Origin: Astragalus membranaceus
Taxonomy: Eukaryota; Streptophyta; Magnoliopsida; Fabales; Fabaceae
Length of the DNA stretch: 64,000 nucleotides
Reading direction: 5' to 3'
Assembly (NCBI GenBank): GCA_039519185.1
Contig: CM076847.1
Location: forward strand, 64,617,521-64,681,520
In this document: positions 10,599 to 22,700 of the stretch, piece after piece
Layout: every line of letters begins with the position of its first letter
Position numbering within the stretch: position 1 is the stretch's first letter
Notes under the pieces: model-generated
What the model was told of the DNA's origin: nothing
Databases searched by the model: none
The model's input: only the letters and a program-made list of their open reading frames with translations
Position numbers and translations under genes: made by a program

Positions 10599-13500
10599 AT
10601 GGCAGGAGGATCGAGGAATAACCCACCAATTGATCCGCATTCTGCATGGATGCAGAACGTGATCGAGAGACTGCAGAAGATGATGGAAGATATGTTGCAG
10701 ATGCAACAGAATGCTCAAGCTCAGCCCCAGCAAGTCCCTGAGCCTCAAGTTGACCCAAGGAGGGTTTTCTCTGAATTCCTGAAAATGAAGCCGTCCGAGT
10801 TCAGAGGAGGACCAGATGTCATGGAAGCCCAGCATTGGCTAGATGATATAGAGAAGATTTTCGTAGCTATGCAAGTCACTGATGATGACAAGCTGAAATT
10901 GGCAACTCATATGCTGAAAGGTGAAGCTAACAACTGGTGGACTAATGCCAAAGCCATGATGGTAACTATGGATACTCCCCAGACTTGGGAACATTTCAAG
11001 CAGGTATTTTTGGAGCAGTTCTTTCCGACAGCCATGAGGTTCGACAAGGAGAACGAATTTCTGACTCTCACTCAAGGAAGTTCAACTGTGGGTCAGTACG
11101 CGGCTAAGTTTGAAGAGTTATATCAATTCTTCGGTTTGGCCGGGTATGCTCCCAATGACAAGTGGAAAACCGAAAGGTTCAAGTATGGGCTAAGAGAAGA
11201 CATTGCTCAGAGTTTGAGTTCTTTTGCTTATACTAACTATGCTGCCATGGTTCAACAAGCACACATAGCTGAGAGTGACTTGAAGAGGTTATATGCAAGC
11301 AGGAAAGTATTCCATCAGAATAAGAAGAATGCCGGATCATCTAACCATCAGACGGGTCCCAGGCACAACTCCAACAAAGGGAAACAGGTTCAGTCATCGA
11401 ACTCCTCAAGGTTCAGTACATGTTCCAACTGTGGAAAGTACCATCAGGGTAAATGCCAGATGGGATCCAACCAGTGTTATTTCTGCAAGAAAGACGGTCA
11501 TTTTGCACGGGACTGCCCAGAGAAGGAGAAGAGTCAAGGAAGTAACCCTGCTGCTACTACAACTCATGGGAGAGTTTACACCTTGGACGCCCAGAAGGTA
11601 ACACCGTCAGATAATCTACTAAGGGGTATGGGATCTCTTTTTAATAACTCCGTTAGTATTTTATATGATTCGGGTGCGACCCATTGTTTTATATCTCAAG
11701 TTTGTGTCGATCGGTTGGGATTGGCTTTAACTCCTTTGCCTCAACCAATCTCCATTAAGACTGCTGCTGAAGGTAGTGTTCAGACCCAAGCGATATGTGA
11801 AAATTGTCTTCTATCCATTGGAGACAGGAATTTTGTAGTAGACTTCATTTGTTTATCAATGAAGTGCATGGACGTCGTCCTAGGAATGAGTTGGATGATG
11901 GCCAACCATGTGACTATAGATTGCTTCCATCGAACTATCGGTTTCGCCTCTGAGTCAGTAGAGCTACAACCGCCCAATTCTGAAGCTGTTATTTCTTTCA
12001 CTTCGGCCAGTAATTATCTGTTCCAAGGCGCGGAAGCTTACGTCATGATGCTGTCTGCATCCACTGAGACAGGTCAGGATTTATCTTCTGTGCAAGTTGT
12101 TAATGAATTTCTTGATGTGTTTCCCGATGAAGTTCCTTCGTTTCCTCCGGATCGTGAGGTGGAATTCTCTATAGAGTTGGTTCTGGGCACTGGACCTATT
12201 TCTATAGCCCCGTATAGAATGTCGTCGTTAGAGTTGAGGGAATTGAAAGTTCAACTAGAAGAGCTAATTTCCAAGCGGTTCATCCGGCCGAGTGCCTCAC
12301 CATGGGGTGCTCCAGTGTTGCTCGTCAAGAAGAAGGACGGAAGTATGAGATTGTGTATTGATTATCGTCAGTTGAATAAGGTGACTATCAAGAATAAGTA
12401 CCCTCTGCCGAGAATTGATGATTTGCTGGATCAGTTGAGGGGAGCTTCCGTATTTTCGAAGATTGATTTGAGGTCCGGCTATCACCAAATCAGGGTTCGA
12501 GCTTTGGACGTCTCGAAGACCGCTTTCCGTACGAGATATGGACACTATGAATTTGTAGTGATGCCCTTCGGTTTGACCAATGCTCCAGCCGTATTCATGG
12601 ATTATATGAATAGGATTTTTAATCCCTATCTAGATCAGTTTGTGGTAGTGTTCATTGATGATATCTTGGTGTTCTCTAAGACGATTGAGGAGCATGTGCA
12701 ACATCTCCGAATTGTTCTGAACGTACTCCGAGAGAAGAAGTTGTATGCTAAGCCATCCAAATGTGATTTTTGGATGCCCGAAGTTAGGTTTCTGGGTCAT
12801 GTGATATCTCAGGAAGGTGTTGCAGTGGACCCTAGTAAGATTGAAACTGTAGTAGACTGGGAACAACCATCCACGGTTACTGAGGTAAGAAGTTTCTTGG
12901 GATTGGCTGGGTATTATCGGAGATTCATTCAAGGATTTTCCCAGCTGGTTCTTCCACTCACGCGGTTACTCGCAAGGGCCAGCCGTTTGTTTGTGACTCA
13001 GACTGTGATGATTGTTTCACGGAATTGAAGGATCGTTTGACTTCTGCACCTATCCTGATTCTTCCGGATCCGTCAGTAGGATTCCAAATCTATTGCGACG
13101 CTTCTGGTAAGGGTTTGGGATGTGTCCTGATGCAGAATCAACAAGTAGTTGCTTATGCCTCCAGACAGTTGAAGCCGCATGAAGAGAATTACCCAACTCA
13201 TGATTTAGAGTTGGCGGCGATTGTGTTTGCCCTAAAGATTTGGAGACATTACCTGTATGGGTCTCGTTTCGAAGTCTTTAGTGACCACAAAAGTCTGAAG
13301 TATTTGTTTGACCAAAAGGAGCTGAACAACAGACAGAGGAGATGGGTAGAATTCCTGAAGGATTATGATTTTGAATTGAAATACCATCCTGGTAAGGCTA
13401 ATGTTGTTGCCGATGATTTAAGCAGAAAGTCTATCCATACTGCAGAGCTGATGATGCACGAGATGTCCTTGTTGGAATCATTTAGGGACCTTAATTTGAG

Positions 13501-14965
13501 AGTTAAGTCCAGGAGGAACAGGTTGGTGTTGAGTCACATTCGGATTTCAAGTCCCTTGAGGAACCTTATTCGCTCAGCCCAAGAAGGTGATGTAGAGCTG
13601 CAAGCGCGGAAGAGATTGCCGAACTACACCGAAGACGGTGATGGCGTAATTTGTTTTGATGGCAGAATTTGTGTGCCGAATGATGAGGATGTGAAGTGGC
13701 AAGTTTTAGAAGAGGCTCATAAGAGTCAGTTCTCAATTCATCCAGGATCTACCAAGATGTATCGAGATTTGAAGCAACTGTATTGGTGGCCGGGTATGAA
13801 AGTGGATATTGCAGAGTTCGTGTCTCGATGCTTGACTTGTCAAAAGGTTAAGATAGAGCACCAGAAGCCAGGTGGCCAGTTACAACCGTTGAATGTACCT
13901 GAATGGAAATGGGAAAGCATATCTATGGATTTTGTCATGGGATTTCCATGATCCCAAGCCGGAAATGATTCTATTTGGGTAGTGGTGGATCGCCTGACCA
14001 AGTCCGCCCATTTTATTCCAGTGCGTTCGAATCACAAGGTTGCTAGGTTAGCAGATGAATATCTCAAGAATATTGTGAAGTTTCATGGAATCCCTACGAG
14101 TATCATCTGTGATCGAGATCCCAAGTTTACATCTCGATTTTGGAGAGCATTGAATATGGCGTTGGGAACAAAGGTGTGTGTTAGCACCGCTTACCATCCT
14201 CAGACAGACGGGCAGACTGAGAGGACAATCCAGACATTGGAGGATATGTTGAGAGCTTGTGTACTTGATAGTGGAGGCAGATGGGAGGATCATCTTCCAT
14301 TGGTGGAATTCTCATACAACAACAGTTACCATTCTAGTATCGGAATGGCTTCATATGAAGCATTATATGGAAGGAAGTGTAGAACACCATTGTGTTGGTG
14401 GGATGTTGGTGAGCAGAGATTATTGGGACCAGATTTAGTCCGTGAGACTACGGAGAAGATCCGTCAAATAAGAGAAAGGATGAAAGCCGCGCAGAGTCGA
14501 CAAAAGAGTTACGCGGATAAGAGAAGAAGGCCGTTAGAATTCAAAGAAGGAGACCATGTCTTTTTGAAACTTTCTCCAACCCTCGGGACCGGTATTGCTT
14601 TGCGAGCAAAGAAGCTCAGTCCTCGGTATGTCGGACCTTTCCAGATTGTCGAGCGAGTTAGGCCGGTAGCGTATCGCATTGCATTACTTCCAGAATTGTC
14701 CAGATTACATGATGTGTTTCATGTATCGCAGTTAAGGAAGTATATTCATGATCCGAATCAACCATTAAGTTATGAAGCGATTGACATCAGACCGGATTTA
14801 TCTTATCAGCCTACCCCAATTAGGATCGTCGAACGTGGTGAGAAAACGCTCCGGACGAGATCAATTCCTATTGTCAAGGTGCTTTGGGACGGTGCGTCAC
14901 CTGACGAAGCGACATGGGAAGTAGAGGAGAGCATGAGGGTGAAATATCCTTATTTGTTCGAGTAA
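10599..14965 (+). pseudogene. gag-pol: Element B gag-pol polyprotein, broken by one frameshift and one stop
   Basis: It encodes the structural and enzymatic proteins for reverse transcription and integration. I chose ATG 10599 (MAGGSRNN) because element C starts Gag at the same place. Gag is residues ~1-310, with the zinc knuckle CYFCKKDGHFARDC near 292. The protease motif is DSG near 356. RT spans ~540-700 with FIDD at 12651-12662 in place of YIDD. One base is missing near 12966-12968, which moves the frame. RNase H (CDASGKGLGCVL) and the HHCC integrase finger follow to 13948, where TGA replaces an expected Arg codon (13949-13951), probably CGA to TGA. The integrase core and chromodomain-like tail continue to 14965. 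The leader just before the ATG reads TTTGCAG, resembling a splice acceptor. Confidence 0.9.
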
Positions 14966-15000
14966 GGTACGTTTTGTCAATTTTGAGGACAAAATTTTAG

Positions 15001-15013
15001 AAAGTTGGGGTGA
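15001..15013 (+). promoter_or_regulatory. Polypurine tract of element B
   Basis: AAAGTTGGGGTGA lies one base before the 3' LTR. Element C has nearly the same tract, and D has AAGTTGGGGTGAA. Confidence 0.75.
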
Positions 15014-15014
15014 T

Positions 15015-17369
15015 TGTAACATCCCCTAATTAGCCAATTAGATTAATTATATTAGCAAGAGGTTGAGTTAATTAATTAGCATAAATTATTAAATTATGTA
15101 ATGTTTGAACTAATAAATTATAGTTGTGCATAATTGAAGTGTTTTATTAAATTAGTAAGTTATGGCATTATCAAGTGTTAGGAGTGTATTAAGAGAGTTT
15201 TAGAGGTAAGGGGCATTTTGGTACTTTACCTCACTTAAATGAGGAGCCAGCTACATAAGTCAAACCCACACCCCACTTGGTAAAATCTGAAACACAACAC
15301 CCATTCACTTCCAGAAAATTAGAAACAAGAGGGAGAGTGAGAAGGGAGGAGAGTCGCATGAGAGGGAGAGAGTTTGAAGAGAAGAGAAATCATCCCCACC
15401 TAGATGCATGTCAATTCCTTGATCACCAAACTCCACCATTTTCTCTCCTCTTCCAACTGATATAAAAATCAGCATCATCACCTTTCTCCCCCTCATTCAC
15501 CATTTTAGATCCTCAAAGCTTCATAGAGCCAAAAATGGAGTGTTGATGCTCAAAATAGTTTGCATGTCCTTGCTAGAGCCCATTATTCAGTACCAAGACT
15601 CATTTTCTTGCCACAATTGCTGTTGAAGTTGTTTGGGTAGCTAGGATTCGAAATCAACTGCTGTCCAAGCGATTTGGAGTAGTTGAGTTCGTTGTTGGAG
15701 CGAGTTCGAAGAGAGTTCGTGGTTTTGGAGCGGTTGAATTCTCGGAGTTCCGGTGTTGCGTGATTTTCATCACGATAGGTGAGTTCTATAACTCGCTTAG
15801 GGAATGTGTTGTGTGTCTGAGTCTTCACTTTCGAAAACCGTTTTATTGAAAAGATGGTGATTTAAATTATGAAATTGCTAGATTGATTTTTGGATGTACT
15901 GGATTGAATTGTTATACATTGCTATAACATACTGTTTCCATGTGTGTTTCAGTTTGGGTCTCGATCGGAAGGGAAATGAGAATCGGGATGGAACGGATTT
16001 ACTCATGAAAACCTAATTTCTGGAAAACAGATAGAGACGCACGGATCGTGTGCCTATGAGCACGGGTCGTGCGCCCCCATCTGATACGACAAGAATTGGA
16101 TTTTTAAACAACGCACGGATCGTGCGCCTAGTCGCACGGGTCGTGCGTATGTCTCTGGAACTTTCTACAAATTAGTGGATAACGCACGGATCGTGCGCTT
16201 AGACGCACGGGTCGTGCGTATCTTTCTGGAAATCTTCTGCAAACTGTTCAAAAACGCACGGGTCGTGCGCCTATACGCACGGGTCGTGTGAGACTTTCTG
16301 ACCTTCAATTTCAAAGTACCTTTTTATCCATTCCAAATGATTCCAATCCTCTTCTAATCCATTCCCCAAGGTTCCACAACAATGTAAAGGTAACAATGGT
16401 ATGAGATTGAACATGTTCGATAGAAAGTTTGTGTGTTATGAATAAAATGGAAAACCGCACTTAGAGAACGCGAGAGTGCATATGTCAAGAATGATTATAA
16501 TACACGGTATTTGACTGATATTATACACTGCAATTGACTGATATGGTACATGGTACTTGACTGAAATGACTAACAGCCCATTGCGGGTACACAGACTGTT
16601 AATGTATAATAAATACCAGAGGAAATAGGGTGACGACCCTAAGAGGTTAGCATATTAGGGGAGGGGAAGTCATGAGCCCCAAAACCTAGACTCAAGAATG
16701 TTTCCCCCACTAGAAATAGCGGGATGGGTTCACCAAAGTCAAAGAGATGCCTATAAAATAGGTAGACTGAGGTGTTATGCTAAAAACATGGAACAAAGAT
16801 TGCATGCTTCATGTGTCGCTTAGGAGGGCTATGGGCATGAAGGTTACAGGAACTAAATGTATTTCCACGTGGTTGCTTTTAGGACCAGGAGTTCAAAACA
16901 AGGCATAATGAACCGCTAGAGTAGTAAGGGGTCTCGATAGGACTCACTGAGATAATGTTTATCTCACCCTTCATATTTGTGGTTTTTTACAGAGAAACAG
17001 GGGAAAGCAAAGGCGATAAAGCACGGTTAGCTGGTGTGACTCTCTGAGTCATTGAAGCCCTAGTTTCATGTTTTAGACCTTTGTCCCGTTTATTGTTTCT
17101 ATGTTCCGATTGTATAACTTTCGTTGTTAAGTTGTAAAATCGTTTCCGCTACTTTATGTTTTGGATATTGAACACCAGGATTATGTACAAGTCTTAAGCT
17201 TTGGAACTTAAGCATTTTCAGAAAGTTTATGAGGTTCAGAGAACCATTTGATATGTATTATCGAAAGTTTTTAGATGTGTTCAATATTTCAATAACAGGA
17301 AGTTACTCTGATGTATGCCATTTAGTGCATTTCGGTAATTCTATATGTTAGAATTATCGGGGTGTTACA
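15015..17369 (+). repeat. Element B 3' LTR
   Basis: This 2355-bp LTR starts TGTAACATCCCC and ends GGGGTGTTACA. It has four pairs of CG-rich palindromes at 16036-16290 and a GGGTGACGACCCT block near 16630 that also occurs in the C and D LTRs. The flank from 17370 is U5-array spacer, so the element interrupts that array. Confidence 0.92.
16036..16290 (+). repeat. Array of CG-rich palindromes in the B LTR
   Basis: Eight near-perfect 13-base palindromes of the form GCACGGATCGTGC or GCACGGGTCGTGC occur as four pairs. Pair members are ~10 bases apart and pairs ~65-75 bases apart. Pairs usually join an ATC-centred and a GTC-centred member. The C LTRs have three such pairs and D has related ones (ACACGGTCCGTGT). 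Their conservation in otherwise drifting LTRs suggests a role, which is unknown. Confidence 0.8.
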
Positions 17370-17542
17370 CTATATAACTTATTGGTTGCAGTTCCATTTT
17401 GTACCTAGTTTTCAATTTTCATACTTTTTTGCTATATCAAGGTATAAACATCATGATTATTCTAAGTCAGGTATACTATTTTGTCTTGTCTAAAAAAAGT
17501 CAAAAGATACAGTTTTGTCCAATATCATAATAGGAAGAAACA

Positions 17543-17556
17543 TTGAACTAGCCTTG
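17543..17556 (-). terminator. 3' box of U5 copy 1
   Basis: On the minus strand CAAGGCTAGTTCAA fits the plant snRNA 3'-end signal CA(N)3-10AGTNNAA exactly and lies directly after the 3' stem-loop. It is kept in almost all copies; copies 14 and 20 read CAAGGCAAGTTCAA, which still fits. Confidence 0.85.
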
Positions 17557-17676
17557 TAGTGTCCTCAATGAAGAGAACTCTTTCAAAAAGTAGCGTATGC
17601 CACTTGTAGTGAAGAGCACACGGTATTCTTTAGTAAAAGGCGAAAGAATAGTTCGCTATGTGCTCATCACATGGCT
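17557..17676 (-). ncRNA. U5: U5 snRNA, copy 1
   Basis: U5 is the spliceosomal RNA that holds exon ends in the U4/U6.U5 tri-snRNP. This 120-nt candidate starts AGCCATGTGA, an inferred start 32 bases below the TATA box. It has a perfect 8-bp stem (UAUUCUUU/AAAGAAUA) closing the invariant loop with GCCUUUUACU. It then has a lower stem pairing GUGAUGAGCACA with UGUGCUCUUCAC, an Sm site (CUUUUUGA) near RNA position 87-95, and a 3' stem-loop. Upstream are a perfect USE at 17746-17756 and TATA at 17708-17713. The 3' box is at 17543-17556. The USE-TATA gap of 32 bp fits Pol II-type plant snRNA genes. All key parts are intact, so it could be expressed. Confidence 0.93.
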
Positions 17677-17707
17677 CCGTGATTTGTTTAGGGAGAGGTC
17701 CTTCATT

Positions 17708-17756
17708 TTTATAGCCTATGCAACTTGTTTTTGTGTATTCTTCATCGATGTGGGAC
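17708..17756 (-). promoter_or_regulatory. Plant snRNA promoter (USE + TATA) of U5 copy 1
   Basis: On the minus strand the USE GTCCCACATCG (17756-17746) matches the plant consensus RTCCCACATCG exactly. The TATA box TATAAA is at 17713-17708. The 32-bp gap is the Pol II class; Pol III genes such as U6 have about ten bases fewer. The same geometry recurs in every unit that keeps its promoter. Confidence 0.92.
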
Positions 17757-18131
17757 TTAAGTAGAAACATATGTATGCGCCCAAACCCACTCACCTGAGC
17801 CTTCTCTTTCTCATCGTCCTTCTTCACCCACACATTTTTCCTTAAAAATATGGCACAAACCCTTACAAACATTAGCTGAAAATTGAGATTCAGATAAATC
17901 TTCTTGTCATGTTTCACATATATATTCTATATGAATGTAGAGACTATATTATTTATTGGTTGCAGTACCATCTTGTACCTAGTTTTCAACTTTCAATCTA
18001 TTTTTCTATATGAATGTATAAAAATCATGATTAATCTAAGTCAAGTATACTATTTTGTTTTGTAAAAAAATAAATCAAAACATACAGGTTTGTCCACTAT
18101 CATAATAGTAAGAAACTTTGAACTAGCCTTG

Positions 18132-18251
18132 CAAAGTCCTCAATAAAGAGAACTCTTTCAAAAAGTAGTGTATGCCACTTGTAGTGAAGAACACACGGTA
18201 TTCTTTAGTAAAAGGCGAAAGAATAGTTCGCTATGTGCTCATCACATGGCT
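18132..18251 (-). ncRNA. U5: U5 snRNA, copy 2
   Basis: This is a full 120-nt copy with intact loop, Sm site and 3' box. TATA is at 18283-18288. The USE at 18321-18331 has one change (GTCCCACGTCG), shared by copies 5, 6, 9, 11 and 13. The 3' loop carries the CAATAAAGAG variant shared with copies 4, 9 and 11. Confidence 0.9.
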
Positions 18252-18803
18252 CCGTGATTTGTTTAGCAAGAGGTCCTTCATTTTTATAGCCTAAGCAACT
18301 TGTTTTTGTGTATTCTTCATCGACGTGGGACTTAAGTAGAAACATATATATGCGCCCAAACCCACTCACCTGAGCCTTCTTTTTCTCCTCACGCTTCTTC
18401 ACCCACTCATTAAGTTATGACTGCTAAGTCTTTTCTTCCCACTTCCATATTTTTCAAAATTTCAATACATGCAATAAATAGACTTAAAGTCCTAAGGGTG
18501 AGAACACATTTTTACTTAAAAAAATGCACAAACTCTTACTAACATTATCTGAAAATTGAGCTTCTGATAAATTTTCTTGTCGTGTTTCACTTATATATCC
18601 TATATGACGGTAGAGACTATATAACTTATTGGTTGCGGTTCCATTTTGTACCTAGTTTTCAATTTTTTTACTTTTTTCCTATATGAATGTATAAACATCA
18701 TGATTATTCTACGTCAAGTATACTATTTTGTCGTGTCTAAAAAAAGTTAAAACATACAGTTTTGTCCAATATCATAATAGGAAGAAACATTGAACTAGCC
18801 TTG

Positions 18804-18923
18804 CAGAGTCCTCAATGAAGAGAACTCTTTCAAAAAGTTGTGTATGCGACTTGTAGTGAAGAACACACGGTATTCTTTAGTAAAAGGCGAAAGAATAGTT
18901 CGCGATGTGCTTATCACATGGCT
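18804..18923 (-). ncRNA. U5: U5 snRNA, copy 3
   Basis: This is a full-length copy with intact loop and Sm site. TATA is at 18955-18960. The USE at 18993-19003 reads GTCTCACATCG, one change in the core, which may weaken it. Copy 12 has the same change. Confidence 0.88.
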
Positions 18924-19477
18924 CTGTGATTTGTTTAGGGAGAGGTCCTTCATTTTTATAGCCTAAGCAACTTGTTTTTGTGTATTCTTCATCGATGTGA
19001 GACTTAAGTAGAAACATACGTATGCACCCAAACCCACTCACCTGACCCTTCTCTTTCTCCTCATCCTTCTTCACCCACCCATTACGTTATGACCGCTATG
19101 TCTTTTCTTCTCACTTCCATATTTTTCAACATTTCAATTCTTGCAATAAATAGACTTAAAGTCCAAAGATTTAGCACACATTTTTCCTTAACAAAATGGC
19201 ACAAACCCTTACAAACATTAGCTGAAAATTGAGATTCTGATAAATCTTCTTGTCATGTTTCACTTATATATGCTATATGAATGTAGATACTATATTATTT
19301 ATTGGTTGCAGTACCATCTTCTACCTAGTTTTCAATTTTCAAACTATTTTTCTATATGAATGTATAAACATCATGATTAATCTAAGTCAAGTATACTATT
19401 TTGTTTTGTAAAAAAATAAATCAAAACATACAGGTTTGTCCACTATCATAATAGTAAGAAACTTTGAACTAGCCTTG

Positions 19478-19597
19478 CAAAGTCCTCAATAAAGAGAACT
19501 CTTTCAAAAAGTAGTGTATGCCACTTGTAGTGAAGAACACACGGTATTCTTTAGTAAAAGGCGAAAGAATAGTTCGCTATGTGCTTATCACATGGCT
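19478..19597 (-). ncRNA. U5: U5 snRNA, copy 4
   Basis: This is a full-length copy with a perfect USE (19667-19677), TATA (19629-19634), intact loop, Sm site and 3' box. It is one of the best candidates for activity. The AAGCACA arm of the lower stem still pairs with one wobble. Confidence 0.92.
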
Positions 19598-20149
19598 CCG
19601 TGATTTGTTTAGGGAGAGGTCCTTCATTTTTATAGCCTAAGCAACTTGTTTTTGTGTATTCTTCATCGATGTGGGACTTAAGTAGAAACATCTGTATGCA
19701 CCCAAACCCACTCACCTGAGCCTTCTCTTTCTCCTCATCCTTCTTCACCCACCCATTACGTTATGACCGCTAAGTCTTTTCTTCTCACTTCCATATTTTT
19801 CAACATTTCAATTCTTGCAATAAATAGACTTAAAGTCCAAAGATTTAGCACACATTTTTCCTTAACAAAATGGCACAAACCCTTACAAAAATTAGCTGAA
19901 AATTGAGATTCTGATAAATCTTCTTGTCATTTTTCATTTATATATGCTATATGAATGTAGATACTATATTATTTATTGGTTACAGTACCATCTTGTACCT
20001 AGTTTTCATTTTTCAAACTATTTTTCTATATGAATGTATAAACATCATGATTATTCTAAGTCAAGTATACTATTTTGTTTTGTAAAAAAAAATCACAACA
20101 TACAGTTTTGTCCACTATCATAATAGTAAGAGACTTTGAACTAGCCTTG

Positions 20150-20269
20150 CCAAGTCCCCAATGAAGAGAACTCTTTCAAAAAGTAGTCTATGCCACTTGT
20201 AGTGAAGAACACACGGTATTCTTTAGTAAAAGGCGAAAGAATAGTTCGCTATGTGCTCATCACATGGCT
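20150..20269 (-). ncRNA. U5: U5 snRNA, copy 5
   Basis: This is a full-length copy with intact loop and Sm site. TATA is at 20301-20306. The USE at 20339-20349 has the CACGTCG variant. The 3' stem has the CCAAGTCCCC variant, also in copy 13. Confidence 0.88.
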
Positions 20270-20822
20270 CCGTGATTTGTTTAGGGAGAGGTCCTTCATT
20301 TTTATAGCCTAAGCAACTTGTTTTTGTGTATTCTTCATCGACGTGGGACTTAAGTAGAAACATATATTTGCGCCCAAACCCACTCACCTGAGCCTTCTCT
20401 TTCTCCTCATCCTTCTTCACCCACCCATTACGTTATGACCGCTAAGTCTTTTCTTCTCACTTCCATATTTTTCAACATTTCAATTCTTGCAATAAATAGA
20501 CTTAAAGTCCAAAGATTTAGCACACATTTTTCCTTAACAAAATGGCACAAACCCATACAAACATTAGCTGAAAATTGAGATTCTGATAAATCTTCTTGTC
20601 ATGTTTCACTTATATATGCAATATGAATGTAGAGACTATATTATTTATTGGTTGTAGTACCATCTTGTACCTAGTTTTCAATTTTCAAACTATTTTTCTA
20701 TATGAATAAATAAACATCATGATTATTCTAAGTCAAGTATATTATTTTGTTTTGTAAAAAAAAAATCACAACATACAGTTTTGTCCACTATCTTTATAGT
20801 AAGAAACTTTGAACTAGCCTTG

Positions 20823-20942
20823 CCAAGTCCTCAATGAAGAGAACTCTTTCAAAAAGTAGTGTATGCCACTTGTAGTGAAGAACACACGGTATTCTTTAGT
20901 AAAAGGCGAAAGAATAGTTCGCTATATGCTCATCACATGGCT
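20823..20942 (-). ncRNA. U5: U5 snRNA, copy 6 (damaged TATA box)
   Basis: The RNA part is complete with the invariant loop and Sm site. The TATA position (20974-20979) reads TACAAA instead of TATAAA. The USE at 21012-21022 has the CACGTCG variant. With both promoter parts changed, activity is doubtful. Confidence 0.85.
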
Positions 20943-21493
20943 CCGTGATTTGTTTAGCGAGAGGTCCTTCATTTTTGTAGCCTAAGCAACTTGTTTTTGT
21001 GTATTCTTCATCGACGTGGGACTTAAGTAGAAACATATATATGCGCCCAAACCCACTCACCTGAGCCTTCTTTTTCTCCTCACGCTTCTTCACCCACTCA
21101 TTAAGTTATGACTGCTAAGTCTTTTCTTCTCACTTCCATATTTTTCAAAATTTCAATACATGCAATAAATAGACTTAAAGTCCTAAGGGTGAGCACACAT
21201 TTTTACTTAAAAAATGCACAAACTCTTACTAACATTATCTGAAAATTGAGCTTCTGATAAATCTTCTTGTCATGTTTCACTTATATATCCTATATGAATG
21301 TAGAGACTATATAACTTATTGGTTGCAGTTCCATTTTGTACCTAGTTTTCAATTTTCATACTTTTTTCCTATATGAATGTATAAACATCATGATTATTCT
21401 AAGTCAAGTATACTATTTTGTCCTGTCTAAAAAAAGTCAAAACATACAGTTTTGTCCAATATCTTAATTGTAAGAAACTTTGAACTAGCCTTG

Positions 21494-21613
21494 CAGAGTT
21501 CTCAATGAAGAGAACTTGTTCAAAAAGTAGTGTATGCCACATGTAGTGAAGAACACACGGTATTCTTTAGTTAAAGGCGAAAGAATGGTTCGCTATATGC
21601 TCATCACATGGCT
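21494..21613 (-). pseudogene. U5 snRNA pseudogene, copy 7 (USE deleted)
   Basis: TATA is kept (21645-21650), but ~40 bp holding the USE are missing between two TAAG repeats, so GGCTAAG runs straight into TAGAAAT. The invariant loop is also changed (GCCUUUAACU). Copy 14 has the same deletion, so it predates the block duplication. Without a USE the gene should be silent. Confidence 0.88.
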
Positions 21614-22126
21614 CTGTGATTTGTTCAGCGAGAGGTCCTTCATTTTTATAGGCTAAGTAGAAATATATGTATGCGCCCAAACCCACTCACCTGAGCCTTC
21701 TCTTTCTCCTTATCCTTCTTCACCCACGCATTACGTTTATACTGCTAAGACTTTTCTTCTCACTTCCATATTTTTCAACATTTCAATACATGCAATAAAG
21801 AGACTTAAAGTCCTAAGGGTTAGCACACATTTTTCCTTAAAAAATATGGCACAAACTCTTACTAACATCAGCTGAAAATTGAGCTTCTGATAAATCTTCT
21901 TGTCATGTTTCACTTATATATCCTATATGAATGTAGAGACTATATAACTTATTGGTTGCAGTTCCATTTTGTACCTAGTTTTCAATTTTCATACTTTTTT
22001 GCTATATGAATGTATAAACATCATGATTATTCTAAGTCAGGTATACTATTTTGTCTTGTCTAAAAAAAGTCAAAAGATACAGTTTTGTCCAATATCAAAA
22101 TAGGAAGAAACATTGAACTAGCCTTG

Positions 22127-22246
22127 TAGTGTCCTCAATGAAGAGAACTCTTTCAAAAAGTAGCGTATGCCACTTGTAGTGAAGAGCACACGGTATTCTT
22201 TAGTAAAAGGCGAAAGAATAGTTCGCTATGTGCTCATCACATGGCT
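22127..22246 (-). ncRNA. U5: U5 snRNA, copy 8
   Basis: This is a full-length copy, nearly identical to copy 1, with a perfect USE (22316-22326), TATA (22278-22283), intact loop and Sm site. It belongs to the short unit type that lacks ~97 bp of spacer above the promoter. Confidence 0.92.
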
Positions 22247-22700
22247 CCGTGATTTGTATAAGGAGAGGTCCTTCATTTTTATAGCCTATGCAACTTGTTT
22301 TTGTGTATTCTTCATCGATGTGGGACTTAAGTAGAAACATATGTATGCGCCCAAACCCACTCACCTGAGCCTTCTCTTTCTCATCGTCCTTCTTCACCCA
22401 CACATTTTTCCTTAAAAATATGGCACAAACCCTTACAAACATTAGCTGAAAATTGAGATTCTGATAAATCTTCTTGTCATGTTTCCATATATATGCTATA
22501 TGAATGTAGAGACTATATTATTTATTGGTTGCAGTACCATCTTGTACCTAGTTTTCAATTTTCAATCTATTTTTCTATATGAATGTATAAAAATCATGAT
22601 TAATCTAAGTCAAGTATACTATTTTGTTTTGTAAAAAAATAAATCAAAACATACAGGTTTGTCCACTATCATAATAGTAAGAAACTTTGAACTAGCCTTG

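Larger units (their letters stand above)
9261..17369 (+). mobile_element. Element B: Del/Tekay-type chromovirus (Ty3/gypsy), gag-pol decayed
   Basis: The visible parts are a truncated 5' LTR (9261-10452, interrupted by family A), a 4562-bp internal region and a complete 3' LTR (15015-17369, 2355 bp). Gene order is gag, protease, RT, RNase H, integrase, chromodomain-like tail, which defines a Ty3/gypsy chromovirus. Long LTRs and the C-terminal HDVFHVSQLRKYI...VKVLW...EATWE...YPYLF pattern fit the Del/Tekay clade. The LTR parts differ by roughly 1% by eye, so insertion was fairly recent. The element lies in a U5 snRNA repeat; the right flank begins at 17370. Confidence 0.92.

Noticed and set aside
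16036..16290. CRISPR-like array of spaced palindromes
   Set aside because: Units are short, paired, variable in spacing and inside a plant LTR; no cas genes and the host is eukaryotic.
18205..18402. Repeated minus-strand ~65-codon frame (also near 17630, 18877, 19551, 20223, 20896, 22200, 22774, 29527, 30102, 30774, 33780, 35099), looking like a conserved small protein family
   Set aside because: The frame spans the USE, TATA box and 5' half of the U5 RNA; its conservation is explained by the RNA gene and array homogenisation. The invariant loop falls in the last codons (FAFY).
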